DNA from: Zhengitettix transpicula
Lineage: Eukaryota; Arthropoda; Insecta; Orthoptera; Tetrigidae
NCBI GenBank assembly: GCA_037074705.1
Contig: CM073594.1
Location: forward strand, 16,506,307-16,570,306
Reading direction: 5' to 3'
DNA length: 64,000 bases
Shown: positions 22,775-34,099 of the stretch, in pieces
How the letters are laid out: the number at the start of each line of letters is the position of its first letter
Position numbering within the stretch: the first letter of the stretch is position 1
Program-made: the position numbers and the translations under genes
The notes under the pieces: generated by a model
Databases searched by the model: none
What the model was told of the DNA's origin: nothing
What the model saw: the letters and a program-made list of their open reading frames with translations, nothing else

Positions 22775-23060
22775 TTATAAATAAGAACAACAGCCAATTA
22801 GAAGTCAGGAAAAAGAGAGATATTTATTTATGGAAAAATTAAACTACGTTTCATCGCTAAATTAACGAACCGTTCAAGTTGAAGAAGAAGTAAAAAAATA
22901 AAAATCGGCCACGGCGGCAGTCAAGGGTTGAGACGACATGACTATCAAAATTTTTGTTAAACTCCAACCTGAAGAGGTCGCAAATTTAGCGATGAAACGT
23001 AGTTTAATTTTCCATAAATAAATTTTCTTTTTTCAGACTTTGAAGTGACTGTTGTTTCTT
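22775..23060. repeat. Foldback element with hammerhead-like arms
   Basis: Arms 22784-22880 and 22965-23055 are inverted copies: AACAGCCAATT-like outer ends, TTATGGAAAAATTAAACTAC, then GTTTCATCGCTAAATT. The plus-strand core at 22969-23001 reads CTGAAGA, G, GTCGC-loop-GCGAT, GAA, ACGT, A. The A at the cleavage position is permitted by the NUH rule. The left arm has GAACGG in place of the CTGA-side core. Confidence 0.75.
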
Positions 23061-24610
23061 TATATAAAAAAAATTATTTCAAAGCATTCAATAAATCTGT
23101 ATTATTTTTATATTTTTTCAGTTATTCCTTACATCTAATAATTACACGAGGGAGATATTTGTATGGTTAATTTTTTTTTTCGATGAATTGGTCACTAAAT
23201 AAAAAATATTCTTCAGATATCTTAAACGGTCTTTCAGATGATTTTTAAGTGAGCATAAATGGTCGTTTATTTCCGCGATTTTAAATTAATTTAATTTGTT
23301 GTTTCTGGTATACAACATAATGCTTTTTTTAGTCTTCCTCTAAAATGCTTACTTATTTTGTAAAATATGATGAATTAAGTAAAACTACGGTTAATTATTT
23401 TTTTATTATTCTGAGTACCGCATAATATAGTGAGCTCATTATCTTCAGTAAGTGGGTGAATTACAAATTTTTTTTTTCAAGCTTATTTGTATTTTACATG
23501 ACCTTATGACTTAAGTTAAATCATTCACGCATGCATGAATGTGAAAAACAAAGGGGGGAAGGGGTGGGAAGCCTGTAAACGTCACGCAAAATGAGATTTT
23601 AATAATTGTAGTTTTTCCTTTGCATGGTTTCGTATCTTTCCTCGCGACGTAAGGATCTATTACATGTTAAAACGGGATTATTGTGGAGAATAAGCACAGT
23701 GGGGGGCGGGGGGGGGCGGGGGGATTTCGAATAAGCAGTCGTAATTATATCACATAATCAAGAAGGGTCGCAGAACTGCCTGTGACATCACGCAAGGCCT
23801 GTTCACTGTAATTTGTAATCTAAAGCAAGCAGAAAAGACTTGGAGGGCCACCTCCACCCCCACCCCCTCCCCCTTGGTAATTGGGACGATAAAGCCTCCG
23901 GTATCGCCGTAATGGCGGCTCGCTCGCCGTAATAAGGACTACGATAGCAAAAAATCGAAATTCTGGGGCAAGTAAATTTAATTAAGCTTTGTTTTATACA
24001 TAAACAGGAGTTGTTTCTCTTTGCATTTCCCTCGGCTGCAGTGTTTATTTATTTATTTAACAACTCGCGGTTCTAACTGAATATCATCCGATTTTGAACG
24101 TTATTCACTATAAATAATATATTTTTTTTCTTCAGGTTTTCCATTGGCTAGACGTTGAAATAAAATAATGAAGGCAGGAAGAAACCTTGAAATGTCAGGG
24201 TTTTTATTCCGCTGCCTTTGATTTCTTCCCGATGTGGTCCACTTAATCCTGTTTATCACAACTCCCAAGGGTTTCACACCTGATACTTTTAACTATATTT
24301 AACACATATTCTCCTCAATAGGAAAAAAATTATTCCATAAAGGAGCTTCATAATCGTAGAGAATTGATTTGTCCCTTAATTACTTCCCTTTATTCCTTTT
24401 TAATATCATTAACTCTATTCGTACAGTAGAAAAATTATTCGTTAAGTGACTTCCCCCCCCCCACCCGTAAGTTTTGCATCGGTACAGCTTTAATTGTAAT
24501 TTATTTTACTTGTCTTCATTCCATTTGAAATTGCACTAAAAAGAATCGTAATAAATTTCCGTGGTACTGATTGTAAAGAAAAAAATATTTACGTCTGATT
24601 GATAAATTAA
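23061..24610. other. AT-rich DNA with G- and C-runs, no gene
   Basis: Includes G6-C-G9-C-G6 at 23701-23723, a strong G-quadruplex candidate, and a C-rich stretch near 23850-23875. No ORF or transposon recognised. Confidence 0.6.
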
Positions 24611-24612
24611 TA

Positions 24613-25634
24613 ATGAGATAGAAAGACAAATACAGACACAGAAGTGATAATATAAATACCACACAACTGTTTCCAGGAGCCTTGTTCCTTTCTGTCAGGT
24701 GCACAAAAAAGAGTAAGAGCCTCTAGAGACAGAGAGAGACAGAGAGACAGAGAGACAGAGAGAGACAGAGAGACAGAGAGACAGAGAGACAGAGAGACAG
24801 AGAGAGACAGAGAGAGACAGAGAGACAGAGAGACAGAGAGAGACAGAGAGACAGAGAGACAGAGAGACAGAGAGAGACAGAGAGAGACAGAGAGAGACAG
24901 AGAGAGACAGAGAGAGACAGAGAGAGACAGAGAGAGACAGAGAGAGACAGAGAGAGACAGAGAGAGACAGAGAGAGACAGAGAGAGACAGAGAGAGACAG
25001 AGAGAGACAGAGAGAGACAGAGAGAGACAGAGAGAGACAGAGAGAGACAGAGAGAGACAGAGAGAGACAGAGAGAGACAGAGAGACAGAGAGAGACAGAG
25101 AGAGACAGAGAGAGACAGAGAGAGACAGAGAGAGACAGAGAGAGACAGAGAGAGACAGAGAGAGACACAGAGACACAGAGAGACAGAGAGACAGAGAGAC
25201 AGAGAGACAGAGAGACAGAGAGACAGAGAGACAGAGAGAGAGAGAGACAGAGAGACAGAGAGACAGAGAGACAGAGAGACAGAGAGACAGAGAGACAGAG
25301 AGACAGAGAGACAGAGAGAGAGAGAGGGGGGGGAGACAGAGAGACAGAGAGAGAGGGGGGGAGACAGAGAGACAGAGACAGAGAGAGACAGAGAGACAGA
25401 GAGACAGAGAGACAGAGAGACAGTGACAGTGACAGAGACAGTGACAGTGACAGAGACAGTGACAGTGACAGTGACAGAGACAGCGACAGAGACAGTGACA
25501 GAGACAGAGACAGCGACAGAGACAGTGACAGTGACAGAGACAGAGACAGAGACAGAGACAGAGACAGAGACAGAGACAGAGACAGAGACAGAGACAGAGA
25601 CAGAGACAGAGACAGAGACAGAGAGAACTGCACG
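24613..25634 (+). repeat. Family A arm interrupted by a ~900-bp GACAGA/GACA/GA expansion
   Basis: 24613-24721 is a family A arm (GTGATAATATAAATACCACA, TGTTTCCAGGAGCC, TCAGGTGC, AGAGCC). The array 24722-25625 follows, built from AGAGAC and AGAGAGAC units passing into GACAGT and GACAGA. It resumes with AACTGCAC, which in other copies directly follows the AGAGCGACAC words. The long SLSLS/TETET frames across it are artefacts of the repeat. Confidence 0.9.
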
Positions 25635-25659
25635 AAAAAAAATATTTATTTCGATAAAG

Positions 25660-25940
25660 GAGCGTCTAGTCCCAGAATCGTGAAGTACTCCAATATGGCG
25701 ACCATTTGTTTACATTGTGAATGTAGTTGACAATATTATCAAATTAATATAATGCAGCAGTCAAGGAGTATATTTAAAAAGAATTTTGGAGGAATATTTT
25801 TTTGGGATTGATGCAATAGAATTAAATGTATGGTACTAGGAACAAAGAGGTTAAATTAACACTTGACCAAAGATTAATATAGAATTAAATACATTTTCGG
25901 TTTTATATAAATAAGTACACGTGGCAACGCCAGTAGGAGA
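25660..25940 (+). mobile_element. Helitron-family 3' fragment
   Basis: Matches the 14490-15270 copy without its LINE: CCAATATGGCGACCATTTGT, GGACTGATGCAATAGAATT-like, GATTAATATAGAATTAAAT and TTTATATAAATAAGTACACG followed by GGCAACGCC. The CTAG end is not preserved. Confidence 0.7.
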
Positions 25941-26920
25941 TCATATTTTAATACTGAGTGGCTGGTGAAGGGGAAAAAAAATAACTGAGATGTTTTAATA
26001 TTATGCACTTTATTCGTTTTATTTTCCCCGTCTATATTGGAGCACTTCCCGGATGAGTTTAATCGACAATAGTAAGGAAAATTAAGCAGGGAAAGCTGTA
26101 AGTGAGTCTGTTAATAAGTTGTGCACGTGATTAAGATGCAAATGGCGGCTGGAAGTAGCGCCCAGGTAGCTGGGTCTCTTAAGTGGGGCGTGCATGATTA
26201 GTGCCTCATAATAACCTTAATTAAAACTTTGATTAATAACCGCCAAATTGAGTGTTAAATTCATTACACAAAGTGAATAAATTGAAGATTAATTAACCAT
26301 TGATAATCTAAACTTGGGAGGCCAAGGCTTAACAAGGTTAAAATTTGCATTTGAGGACGGAAAAGCACTTCGCGTCCCTAGCAAACGCAATTAATGCAAG
26401 AGGGAATGTTGTTCGTTTAGGAGCTAACGCGAGCTAAATGAGAGGATTACGGGGATCTGGGGGCTGCGGGCTCGCTTCAGGAGAGACTGTAAATAGCTGT
26501 CCACAAGAAACCTCACTTTAGTCTCCTGAAATAAAAAAAATTATGATACATCCGGAAACAGACTGAAGGGAAAACTGATAAAGATCCATCGCCAATTTTC
26601 AGTTGTCTTCACGTTAATACCCCACTTCTAATTTTACTATTATTATTTTTTCTGTAAAATCAAACAATGGATCCCTTTAAAAACATTATCCTAACGTAAA
26701 AAAAATAGGCATTAAATTTACAACTAACTCAGTGAGTCCAAAGACTGTCTACAACTTACACGACTTGCTTCACCCTTACAATAAACTCTTTAATTCTTGT
26801 TCAACTTCCCATATCACGGTTCAAATCATTTGCATATATATAGAAGGGTAAGCATATTAGATAAATTATTTGAGTCTCCTTTCATGAATTAATTGTTCAA
26901 GCATCGCCATCACGAAAACA
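25941..26920. promoter_or_regulatory. Unique segment with many ATTA/GGATTA cores (candidate regulatory DNA)
   Basis: Single-copy. The 26100-26480 part has mixed composition and a dense set of homeodomain-type words: GTGATTAAG, CATGATTAG, CCTTAATTAAAAC, TTGATTAATAACC, GATTAATTAACC, GCAATTAATGC and AGGATTACG (Otx-type). No ORF resembles a protein. Function is inferred only. Confidence 0.35.
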
Positions 26921-28025
26921 ACTAAACAAAGATAAAAACAACACAAAAACAAACCCAAATATATATAATGCCCAATTCGTGTTATTATCAACAAAAATCA
27001 ATAATAAAACAACACTAAGAACAAATACAAAGATATAACGATACATTCGTGTTATTGTCAACAAAAATCAATAATAAAACAACACTAAGAACAAATACAA
27101 AGATATAACGATATATTCGTGTTATTGTCAACAAAAATCAATAATAAAACAACACTAAGAACAAATACAAAGATATAATGACCTCTTCGTGTTATTATCA
27201 ACTAAAAATCAAGGATAAAACAACACTAATAACAAATACAAAGATATAACGATATATTCGTGTTATTGTCAACAACAATCAATAATAAAACAACACTAAG
27301 AACAAATACAAAGATATAACGGCCACTTCGTGTTATTATCAACAAAAATCAAAAATAAAACAACACTAAGAACAAATACAAAGATATGACGACCTCTTCG
27401 TGTTATTATCAGCAAAAAATCGAAGATAAAACAACACCAACAACAAACCCAAATATATAACGCCCTCTTCGTGTTATTATCAACAAAAAATCAAAGATAA
27501 AACAACACCAACAACTATCCCAAAGATATAACGACCATTTCGTGTTATTATAAACAAAATCAAAGATAAAACAACACCAAGAACAAAAACAAAGATATAA
27601 CGCCCTCTTCGTGTTATTATCAACAAAAAATCAAAGATAAAACAACACCAACAACAATTCCAAATTTATAACGCCAACTTATTACAAAAAACAAAGATAA
27701 AAATAACACCAACATCAAACCCACAGATAAATCGTCCACTTCGTGTTATTATCAACAAAAATCAAAGATAAAACAACACCAACAACAAACCCAAACATAT
27801 AACGCCCACTTCGTTTTATTATCAACAAAAACAAAGATAAGAAGAACACCATCAACAAACCCATAGATATATCGTCCACTTCTCGTTATTATCAACAAAA
27901 AAATCAAAGATAAAACAACACCAAGAACAAATCCAAATATATATAGCAAACAACGTGTTATCATCAAATAAAATCAAAGATAAAATAACACCGACAACAT
28001 ACCCAAATATGTAAGGTCTACTTAT
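26921..28025 (+). repeat. 70-bp minisatellite, about 15 copies
   Basis: The unit contains TTCGTGTTATTATCAACAAA, AATCAAAGATAAAACAACAC and AACAAACCCAAAGATATAAC. GTTATTRTCA recurs at 26981, 27051, 27121 and 27191. Later units are more diverged. Reverse-strand frames rich in VLSLIF/YIYG are repeat artefacts. Confidence 0.95.
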
Positions 28026-28181
28026 TATTATCAACTATAAATTTGTAGTACGTTTATTAATTTATGTAATAAGTTTATCACAACCTGAAACATTTCATTT
28101 ACAATTATCCTTATATAAAAAAAAATCGGATCATGATTAAACGATAAATTACGTCTTTTTACGTCTTTTTTTGTATAGGAA

Positions 28182-28425
28182 ATTGATAATACAGTTTTCA
28201 GACCAATAACAAGACAATATTTTTTTATATCGATTGAAGACAACGTTTCGGTACGTGTTTGTACCTTCCTCAGATGTGTAGCTTTCGCGGTTTTTTAAAA
28301 TGATGTGAAAATAGTTTATAATATTTACGAAAGACCTGAGGAAGGTACAAACACGTACCGAAACGTTGTCTTCAATCGATAAAAAAAAATATTGTCTAGT
28401 TATTGGTCAGAAAAACTGTGTTTTC
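28182..28425. repeat. Foldback element with two hammerhead-like arms
   Basis: Inverted arms of about 90 bp (28182-28273 and 28330-28425) share CAGACCAATAAC, AAGACAATATTTTTTTATAT, CGATTGAAGACAACGTTTCG and GTACGTGTTTGTACC. They are separated by a spacer of about 60 bp. It is the best preserved foldback in the window. Confidence 0.85.
28329..28373 (+). ncRNA. Hammerhead-ribozyme-like motif, most complete copy
   Basis: Reads GAAAGAC (stem I 5' strand), CTGAGGA, A, a 5-bp stem II GGTAC/GTACC, GAA, ACGT, T (predicted cleavage nucleotide), then GTCTTC, which pairs with GAAAGAC apart from one bulged A. All catalytic core positions are present. Stem III is only the self-complementary ACGT, so cleavage as a dimer is expected. 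The inverted copy at 28242-28273 has the same core but a stem I 5' strand that does not pair. Confidence 0.65.
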
Positions 28426-28640
28426 TGTTTCAAATTTAAATTATCTATATATTAATTTAATAATCTATATATTTAATATTTAATTAATAATCTATATATT
28501 TAATATTATTAAATTATTTATATATTTAATATTATTAAATTATTTATATAAAACCGAAAATGTATTTAATTCTATATTAATCTTTGGTCAAGTGTTAATT
28601 TAACCTCTTTGTTCCTAGTTCCGTTCTATTAATTGATTGG
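28426..28640 (-). mobile_element. AT-rich spacer and Helitron-family fragment
   Basis: Reversed, 28540-28630 matches 25845-25910 (GGTTAAATTAACACTTGACC, AAAGATTAATATAGAATTAA). The preceding 28440-28540 is built of ATTTAATATTATTAAATTAT-like short repeats. Confidence 0.6.
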
Positions 28641-29400
28641 TTCATCACTGGATGCATGTCGACTTATTCTTAGAATATGAACGTTAAGCCTCATCGTCTT
28701 TGTGACTTGTCCTCGTGTCACGTGACGAAACCGTATTTCCGTAGGTTGTGAGTGAGTTTCTACTTGCCCCGCCGGCCTGTCTGACCATATTCAAGTCGAG
28801 GGACTTATCACGCCCTGTGATGAATGGTTCCTAGCGGAGTTCTGACGTCCCTGTAATCGGGAATTCATTAGGCGAGACGTGGAGGGGTTCGTCCCTCTCT
28901 AAACATCACCCCCCCCCCTTTCGTGGTGGAAGAGCTGTTGCGCTTTTGGAGCCCACCCCAACAACAACAACAACACTCACTGCAAACCGTTTGTCGATGA
29001 AGCCCTGCAATTCGTTTGCCTTTGCTATCACTCACCGCCGCGACATTAACAACGTATGATTGGGGGGGGGGGGGGAGGGGGACGATGTCGAGTGTTAAAA
29101 AAAAATAGAATAAATGCTAAGCAAAGCAAGCAACCAATTCTATTTAAATTAGCAGCTTACAATCGAGAAGAAAAAAAATCTGGAACGTTAAATAAAATTT
29201 TAATACTTAAATATTGCGTTGCAACAGACGTGTAGAAAAAGAGGGTTTCATGGAAAACTACAAAAGAAACGTTCGGCTTAAAAATAAACATACACGAAAA
29301 TAATTTTTATTTGGTAACAAAACGATGAAAAAAGTCAAAGATTTCTTGTCGTCCGTCACTGAACCAACCTCATTTTTACTGTGTAGAGATTCTCAACCAT
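28641..29400. other. Unique DNA with a 14-G run, no gene
   Basis: Mixed composition to about 29060, with poly-G at 29062-29075 and an (AAC)n run near 28961-28975. No ORF resembles a family. Confidence 0.5.
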
Positions 29401-29655
29401 TATTTTGACTTTTGATTTTTAAATACTTGGGGTTGGTCACATTGTAGGATCATTTGAGTACAGAGATACACAAACTAAAATTGCAATGGCAAAGATTTTA
29501 CACGGAATGATTTGGAAAATAAAGATTTAACAAAGGAAAAACAAAAATCAAAGTTTTTTAAGAGCATCATAATAATACAGAACATTCTATGTCATGGAAG
29601 TGAAACTTGGCCCCTGACATAAAGAACACAAAAATTAGAACAGTAAAATTCGATT
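29400..29655 (+). pseudogene. LINE reverse-transcriptase C-terminal fragment
   Basis: In one frame the plus strand gives ILCHGSETWPLT, stop, RTQKLEQ (29590-29650). This is the GSETW motif of LINE polyproteins. The upstream part is too decayed to read. Confidence 0.6.
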
Positions 29656-29660
29656 ATCTG

Positions 29661-30137
29661 AGGCAACTCCCCTCTTATAGCATATGAGAGGGATTTGAAA
29701 GGGGGGATGTGGAAGGGTGGAGGAAGGTAGCCAAGGGTTAACTAGGGCCCCCGGGCTATATTTTAAGGATCCTACCCGGCATTCGCCTAAAGAAATGCAG
29801 GACAAACCCTAGAAAAACCTGCATCGGGTAGGTCGGGCATTGGGTACTTGTCCCACGCCCTTCCGTTAGCGGGAGAAGAGTTTTCTGTGGGGACGCAGCA
29901 TTCCCTTCTCCGTGCCTTGACCAGTTTAGGAGGCAGCTGGCCGACTATTCCAATCGGAATAGCGAACAACTCTTACCGTATGCCCAAGGTCTGAGATCTC
30001 GGAACATACACCTCTCAATGCAGGCCGAGCTGCCTCGGCTTGTGGGAACCTTAGTTCAAAAACGGAGAGGAAAAGGCATCCCCAAAGATAGCCCCTTCGT
30101 ATCTGTCCTACAAGGTTTTGCCTGCGATTTTCTTTAG
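29661..30137 (+). repeat. R1 interspersed repeat, near full length
   Basis: Runs from GGCAACTCCCC through GGATCCTACCCGGCATTCG and AGGAGGCAGCTGGCCGACTA to AAAGGCATCCCCAAAGATAG and a degraded GCCTGCGA end. Its reverse strand is open for 60 codons (29787-29969), like other copies. Confidence 0.9.
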
Positions 30138-30361
30138 TATTGTAAAAACTCGTTCCACAGCTGAAGACGGTCATCGTAAAATCAATTGCAGTTAGTAACA
30201 TTTATTTATTTTCACAATTACGAAACCAATAATATATTAATTTTTTATGCAGTAAAATTACGTGCTTCTTTAATATCAACGCCAAAGATACTCTCTCTCT
30301 CACACAGTCACGTCACATTTTCTCCATTCCAACAGTAACATAAACTCTTTTCCCGCTATCC

Positions 30362-30615
30362 AGGGAAGGGCGTGGGACAAGTACCAAATGCCCGACCTAC
30401 CCGATTCAGGTTTTTCTAGGATTTTCCCTGCATCACTTTTAGGCGAATTGCCGGGTAAGATCCTTAAACTATAGCCCGGGGGCCCCTAGTTAACCCTTGG
30501 CTACCTTCCTCTAACCATCCGCATCCCCCCTTTCACTCCTTTTACTATGCTATAAGAGAGGAGTTGCCACCACTATGTGGATTATCCTCATGTAGCCTGT
30601 TACCCTAAAAAAAAT
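30362..30615 (-). repeat. R1 repeat, truncated, inverted relative to 29661-30137
   Basis: Reversed copy from GGGCGTGGGACAAGTACC to the CCTGTTACCCTAAAAA end. With the preceding copy it makes an inverted pair across about 225 bp. Confidence 0.9.
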
Positions 30616-32555
30616 TACCTTTAGAGATAACAATAACAAGGATAATAAAAACAAAAATGAATTTAATTTTGTTGCTATTACAGTATATTATGTTTGTATG
30701 AAACTGTTTTTCATCAGCGGTATAAATCGTAAGTATTATTAATGACTGAGTATTAAATTATCATAATCAAAGAATGTCTTTGGTGCAGTGTTTATCTGAT
30801 TAAATTATTCAATTTGTTCTTATTGAGCCGAATTTCCTCTTCTTTAACTAGGAATATATAAATATATTTTCCGTTTTAAATTACTAAGACTTTTTAACAT
30901 CATCTCATAACACTTTAATATCTCCGCTCAAGTGTCCTTAATTTGAAACTGTAAGATCTGGAAATATAACTTGCAGTTTCCATTTACTTTACTCGTTGTT
31001 TCTTTTTTGCGCCACTGGAAATGATATTTGAAATATAAGCTTGTTTATGACGGTGAATAGTCCATTAGTAAGAAATTTATTTCCGATTAATTGTGGAGGA
31101 AGTTTTTTTAAGTTTTAGATTCAGTTAGAATAACGCAATTACATAAGGTCCCGCCCTTTGAACGAGGTCGTTGGGGCAGATGAAGCAACAGAATTAAGAT
31201 ATCTCCGCCGCAAAGTAATTACGGTCTTTGAAACGCACGCAGCCGAACGAAGGGAAGAGAAGGGAAAAGGAGGAGTAAGGGGGGGGGCGGAAAGGAGGGA
31301 AGGGAAGATTACCCTGGCGAAAGGGTTGGCTGTGGGAGCCGGCAAGTGGTCGCCACAATCCATCACACGAGGCTAACGAGCCCAACACACACACACACAC
31401 ACACACAAATGAAATTTAACGCTAAACGCCCATCATTTTCAGCCAAGTGGTTCCGACGGGAAGGGGAAAGGAAAAACAGAGAATGGAGGGCGGGCGTAAA
31501 AGGGAAACAACAAGAAAAACCTCTCTCACTCTCTTTTCTCAGGTCTTTTTCCCCATTTGGTGGTCCAGATGATGCGTTTCCACACACACACACACACACA
31601 GACACACAGACACAGAGAGCCCTTAGGAAGAAAGGAGGTGCCACTTTGAAGAATGGCCATTCAGGAGTCACAGCACCATTAATTTCGGTTGATCTCGGCA
31701 GAGTTTTTCCCCCTCTGCCACCGGCAGACAAGAGGGCGAACATCAATCGCAGGAATAAGATCGTATTAAAATATATTCGGCCATCTTGAAGACAAATGGA
31801 GTACGATAACAAAAAAAAAAAGAATTTTCCACCTATATTTAAATCAGAAAACACAAGTTACAAACTATAGATACTTGAGAACAACTTATTATACGTTAAC
31901 AGCGTTGGAACTAATTTTATTTTTGATGTCGTTTCAATGAATTCATATTAATCTTTATTTCAAATAATTATTCTTAGGAAAAACTCAACATTGAACATTA
32001 CCCTCAAAAAAATATTTATTAGTCGTCTAGGAAAATAAAATAATGACTCTTAGATTTCTACCCACGTTTCACTAACTACGTCAGTAGATGAAAGTAACAC
32101 ACGATATACACAAAATAAATTAAATTTGGGCTACAACCTGAATTTCTTGTTCTTGCAAAAGTTGAAACGATTCCTTTGAACGATCTGTGTGGCTGGATTG
32201 AATTCGCCGTTCGAACTCCCAGCGACAAGGAGATCAAATTGCCAAAGATCACGTGCCACACGTCAGAGAGAAGTTAGTTGAGTGTCAGCGGTGATAATGT
32301 AAAACAAAGAAGTTTCAATTATGTACATTCTGTGTGATTTTTATGCAATCTCTTTTGTTGCTCGCGTTGTGTTTTATCTTAAAACGGAAAGCTCTAGTGA
32401 CTCATGTATATTCACTGATTTATAATACTGTTATTTAAAACGTTCAGCATCTTATTGCAGTCATTTTCGAATGAAAAAAAGTAAAATTAAATATCGAAAA
32501 TACAAAGGATGTGCTGCTGCTGCCTCCTGCTGATATATAAAGGGAAAAAATATTT
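30616..32555. other. Unique DNA with (AC)n runs, no gene recognised
   Basis: (AC)n lies at 31385-31408 and 31581-31600. The 31130-31800 part is purine- and CpG-richer with open frames on both strands, but no protein family. A decayed CTGACGTAG...GAAACGTGG word on the minus strand at about 32060-32090 may be another hammerhead relic. Confidence 0.45.
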
Positions 32556-32705
32556 GGTACCAAAAGAAATGGGGAAGACCAAGGAAAAGATGGATCCTAG
32601 ATGTGTTAGAAGACTTGAAGAAGATGGTGGGAGAAAGCCGAGAGGAGAGAAGATTGTGAAGGCAGCCATCGGGCTGTAGAGCTTGGGAAGAAGAACAGTA
32701 AAAAG
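32556..32705 (+). pseudogene. LINE C-terminal fragment
   Basis: The plus strand reads GRPRKRWILDVLEDLKKMVG, then ESREERR and a trailing RQPSGCRAWEEEQ after a frame break. This is the conserved extreme C-terminus of many LINE polyproteins. Confidence 0.7.
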
Positions 32706-34095
32706 ACTTTTAAAAGGCGTGAGTATTTAATAGAAAATTTTAGTTTAACATGTTTAAAATGAAATTTATTAAAAGGGTCTGTGAAATGTTTCTTTATATT
32801 ATAAATTTAAATAAGGAAAAACTTTAACTCACAATATATTACCGAATAACAAAATATTGATAATTTCTCTTTGGCTTCGTAGTACATATTTTTGTATCAC
32901 ACTTGTAGATGGAATTTCTTGATATTAGTCGTTGCCAACACGTAAAAAAAATATATTAATATTAATCTGAACTTTCAAATTAATTTTAATCGCGACGGGG
33001 ATGGGGGTGGGGGGTGAAATTACGATGTGACATGCAATCCACTTTAACTCACGCGTGTGTTTGTTACTGCGACACGATCAACGTCGAAATAATGAGTATT
33101 ATTTGAAGCTCAGGTAAATTTTGATTCGTACTTGTTTCCCCCCCCCACCCCTCTGGATAAAAAATACTGTAATCTTTCATCCCTTTTTGCAACGTTTAAT
33201 ACGACATGTTTCGCCCCCAGGATCCATCCCGCTTTTTAATCGTGGGGCGGGATCGATTCCAATGATCCATTCCAATCAGCAACCCTGTTTATGGTTTTTC
33301 GCCCACCACCACCCACCCACCCACCCCGCTCTGTCCTCTCTGATCAGAGAGTTCGGCACCCTGTATATGCGAAGTAATGAATTTTTTTTTAACGAAAAAT
33401 GTTTATATCTGAATGTTCAATAAGTTGAAGAAGAGAATAGGTTTTTGGGGGGAGTAAAATTGAAAAAAAAAATTTTTTTGCCCCCCCTGTGTCGGTGTTT
33501 TTTTAAAAAACTATCTGCAGCTATTATAATCGCCCGCTTGCAATTACAGACGGTATTTTCATTCGTCTGAGTGCGGCCAGGACGGATAATGCTCATTTGC
33601 ATCGTAGCCTACGGTTGTAACGTGGTGAATCTGATCGTGAAGGGTCGTGTATTCCAATAGTAATTGAGTGTGCGGAAGTAAAGCGATACTTGAATAATAG
33701 AAAAATAATATCCGTTAATATTTTGTAAAACAATCTTGAAATCCTTATGCTTATTGTTCTCCAGGTTCCAACGGGTCGATGAAGGCGTTTCAATGGCAAC
33801 ATCAATCAACGTCCTTGTAGAGGGGAAAAATTCATTCCGATCGAAGAAAAAAATCATAAAGCCTTCAATATGTCTATTTTATGTGGTGTACAGAGGCGAG
33901 AAAAATTTATTTGAGGGTTATTTTTTAATATATAATTAATTTTGTTGAGGAATTTATAATTTCGCTTTCGCTCTGACCAGGTCAATTCACGCAACTCAGG
34001 GGTAATAAACGAAAGACAAAGAGGAATTATAAAATAATTAAAAGAGTTTGGCCACAAGATCTTAGACCAGCTTGGCACCGTCATGATCGTGTGTT
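32706..34095. other. AT-rich unique DNA with C/G homopolymers, no gene
   Basis: Poly-C and poly-G tracts lie near 33000-33015, 33137-33153 and 33480. Frames here give no recognised protein. Confidence 0.5.
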
Positions 34096-34099
34096 CTCA

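Noticed and set aside
24607..25683. Long open frames (SLSLS... and TETET...) across the GA-rich array
   Set aside because: They are translations of a simple GACAGA/GA repeat, open in several frames at once, with no domain.
26921..28025. Regularly spaced direct repeats that could suggest a CRISPR array
   Set aside because: The 70-bp units are contiguous with no unique spacers, in a clearly eukaryotic context; this is a minisatellite.
31346..31854. 147- and 163-codon frames on opposite strands
   Set aside because: Both run through two (AC)n microsatellites (THTHT / CVCVC) and show no family.
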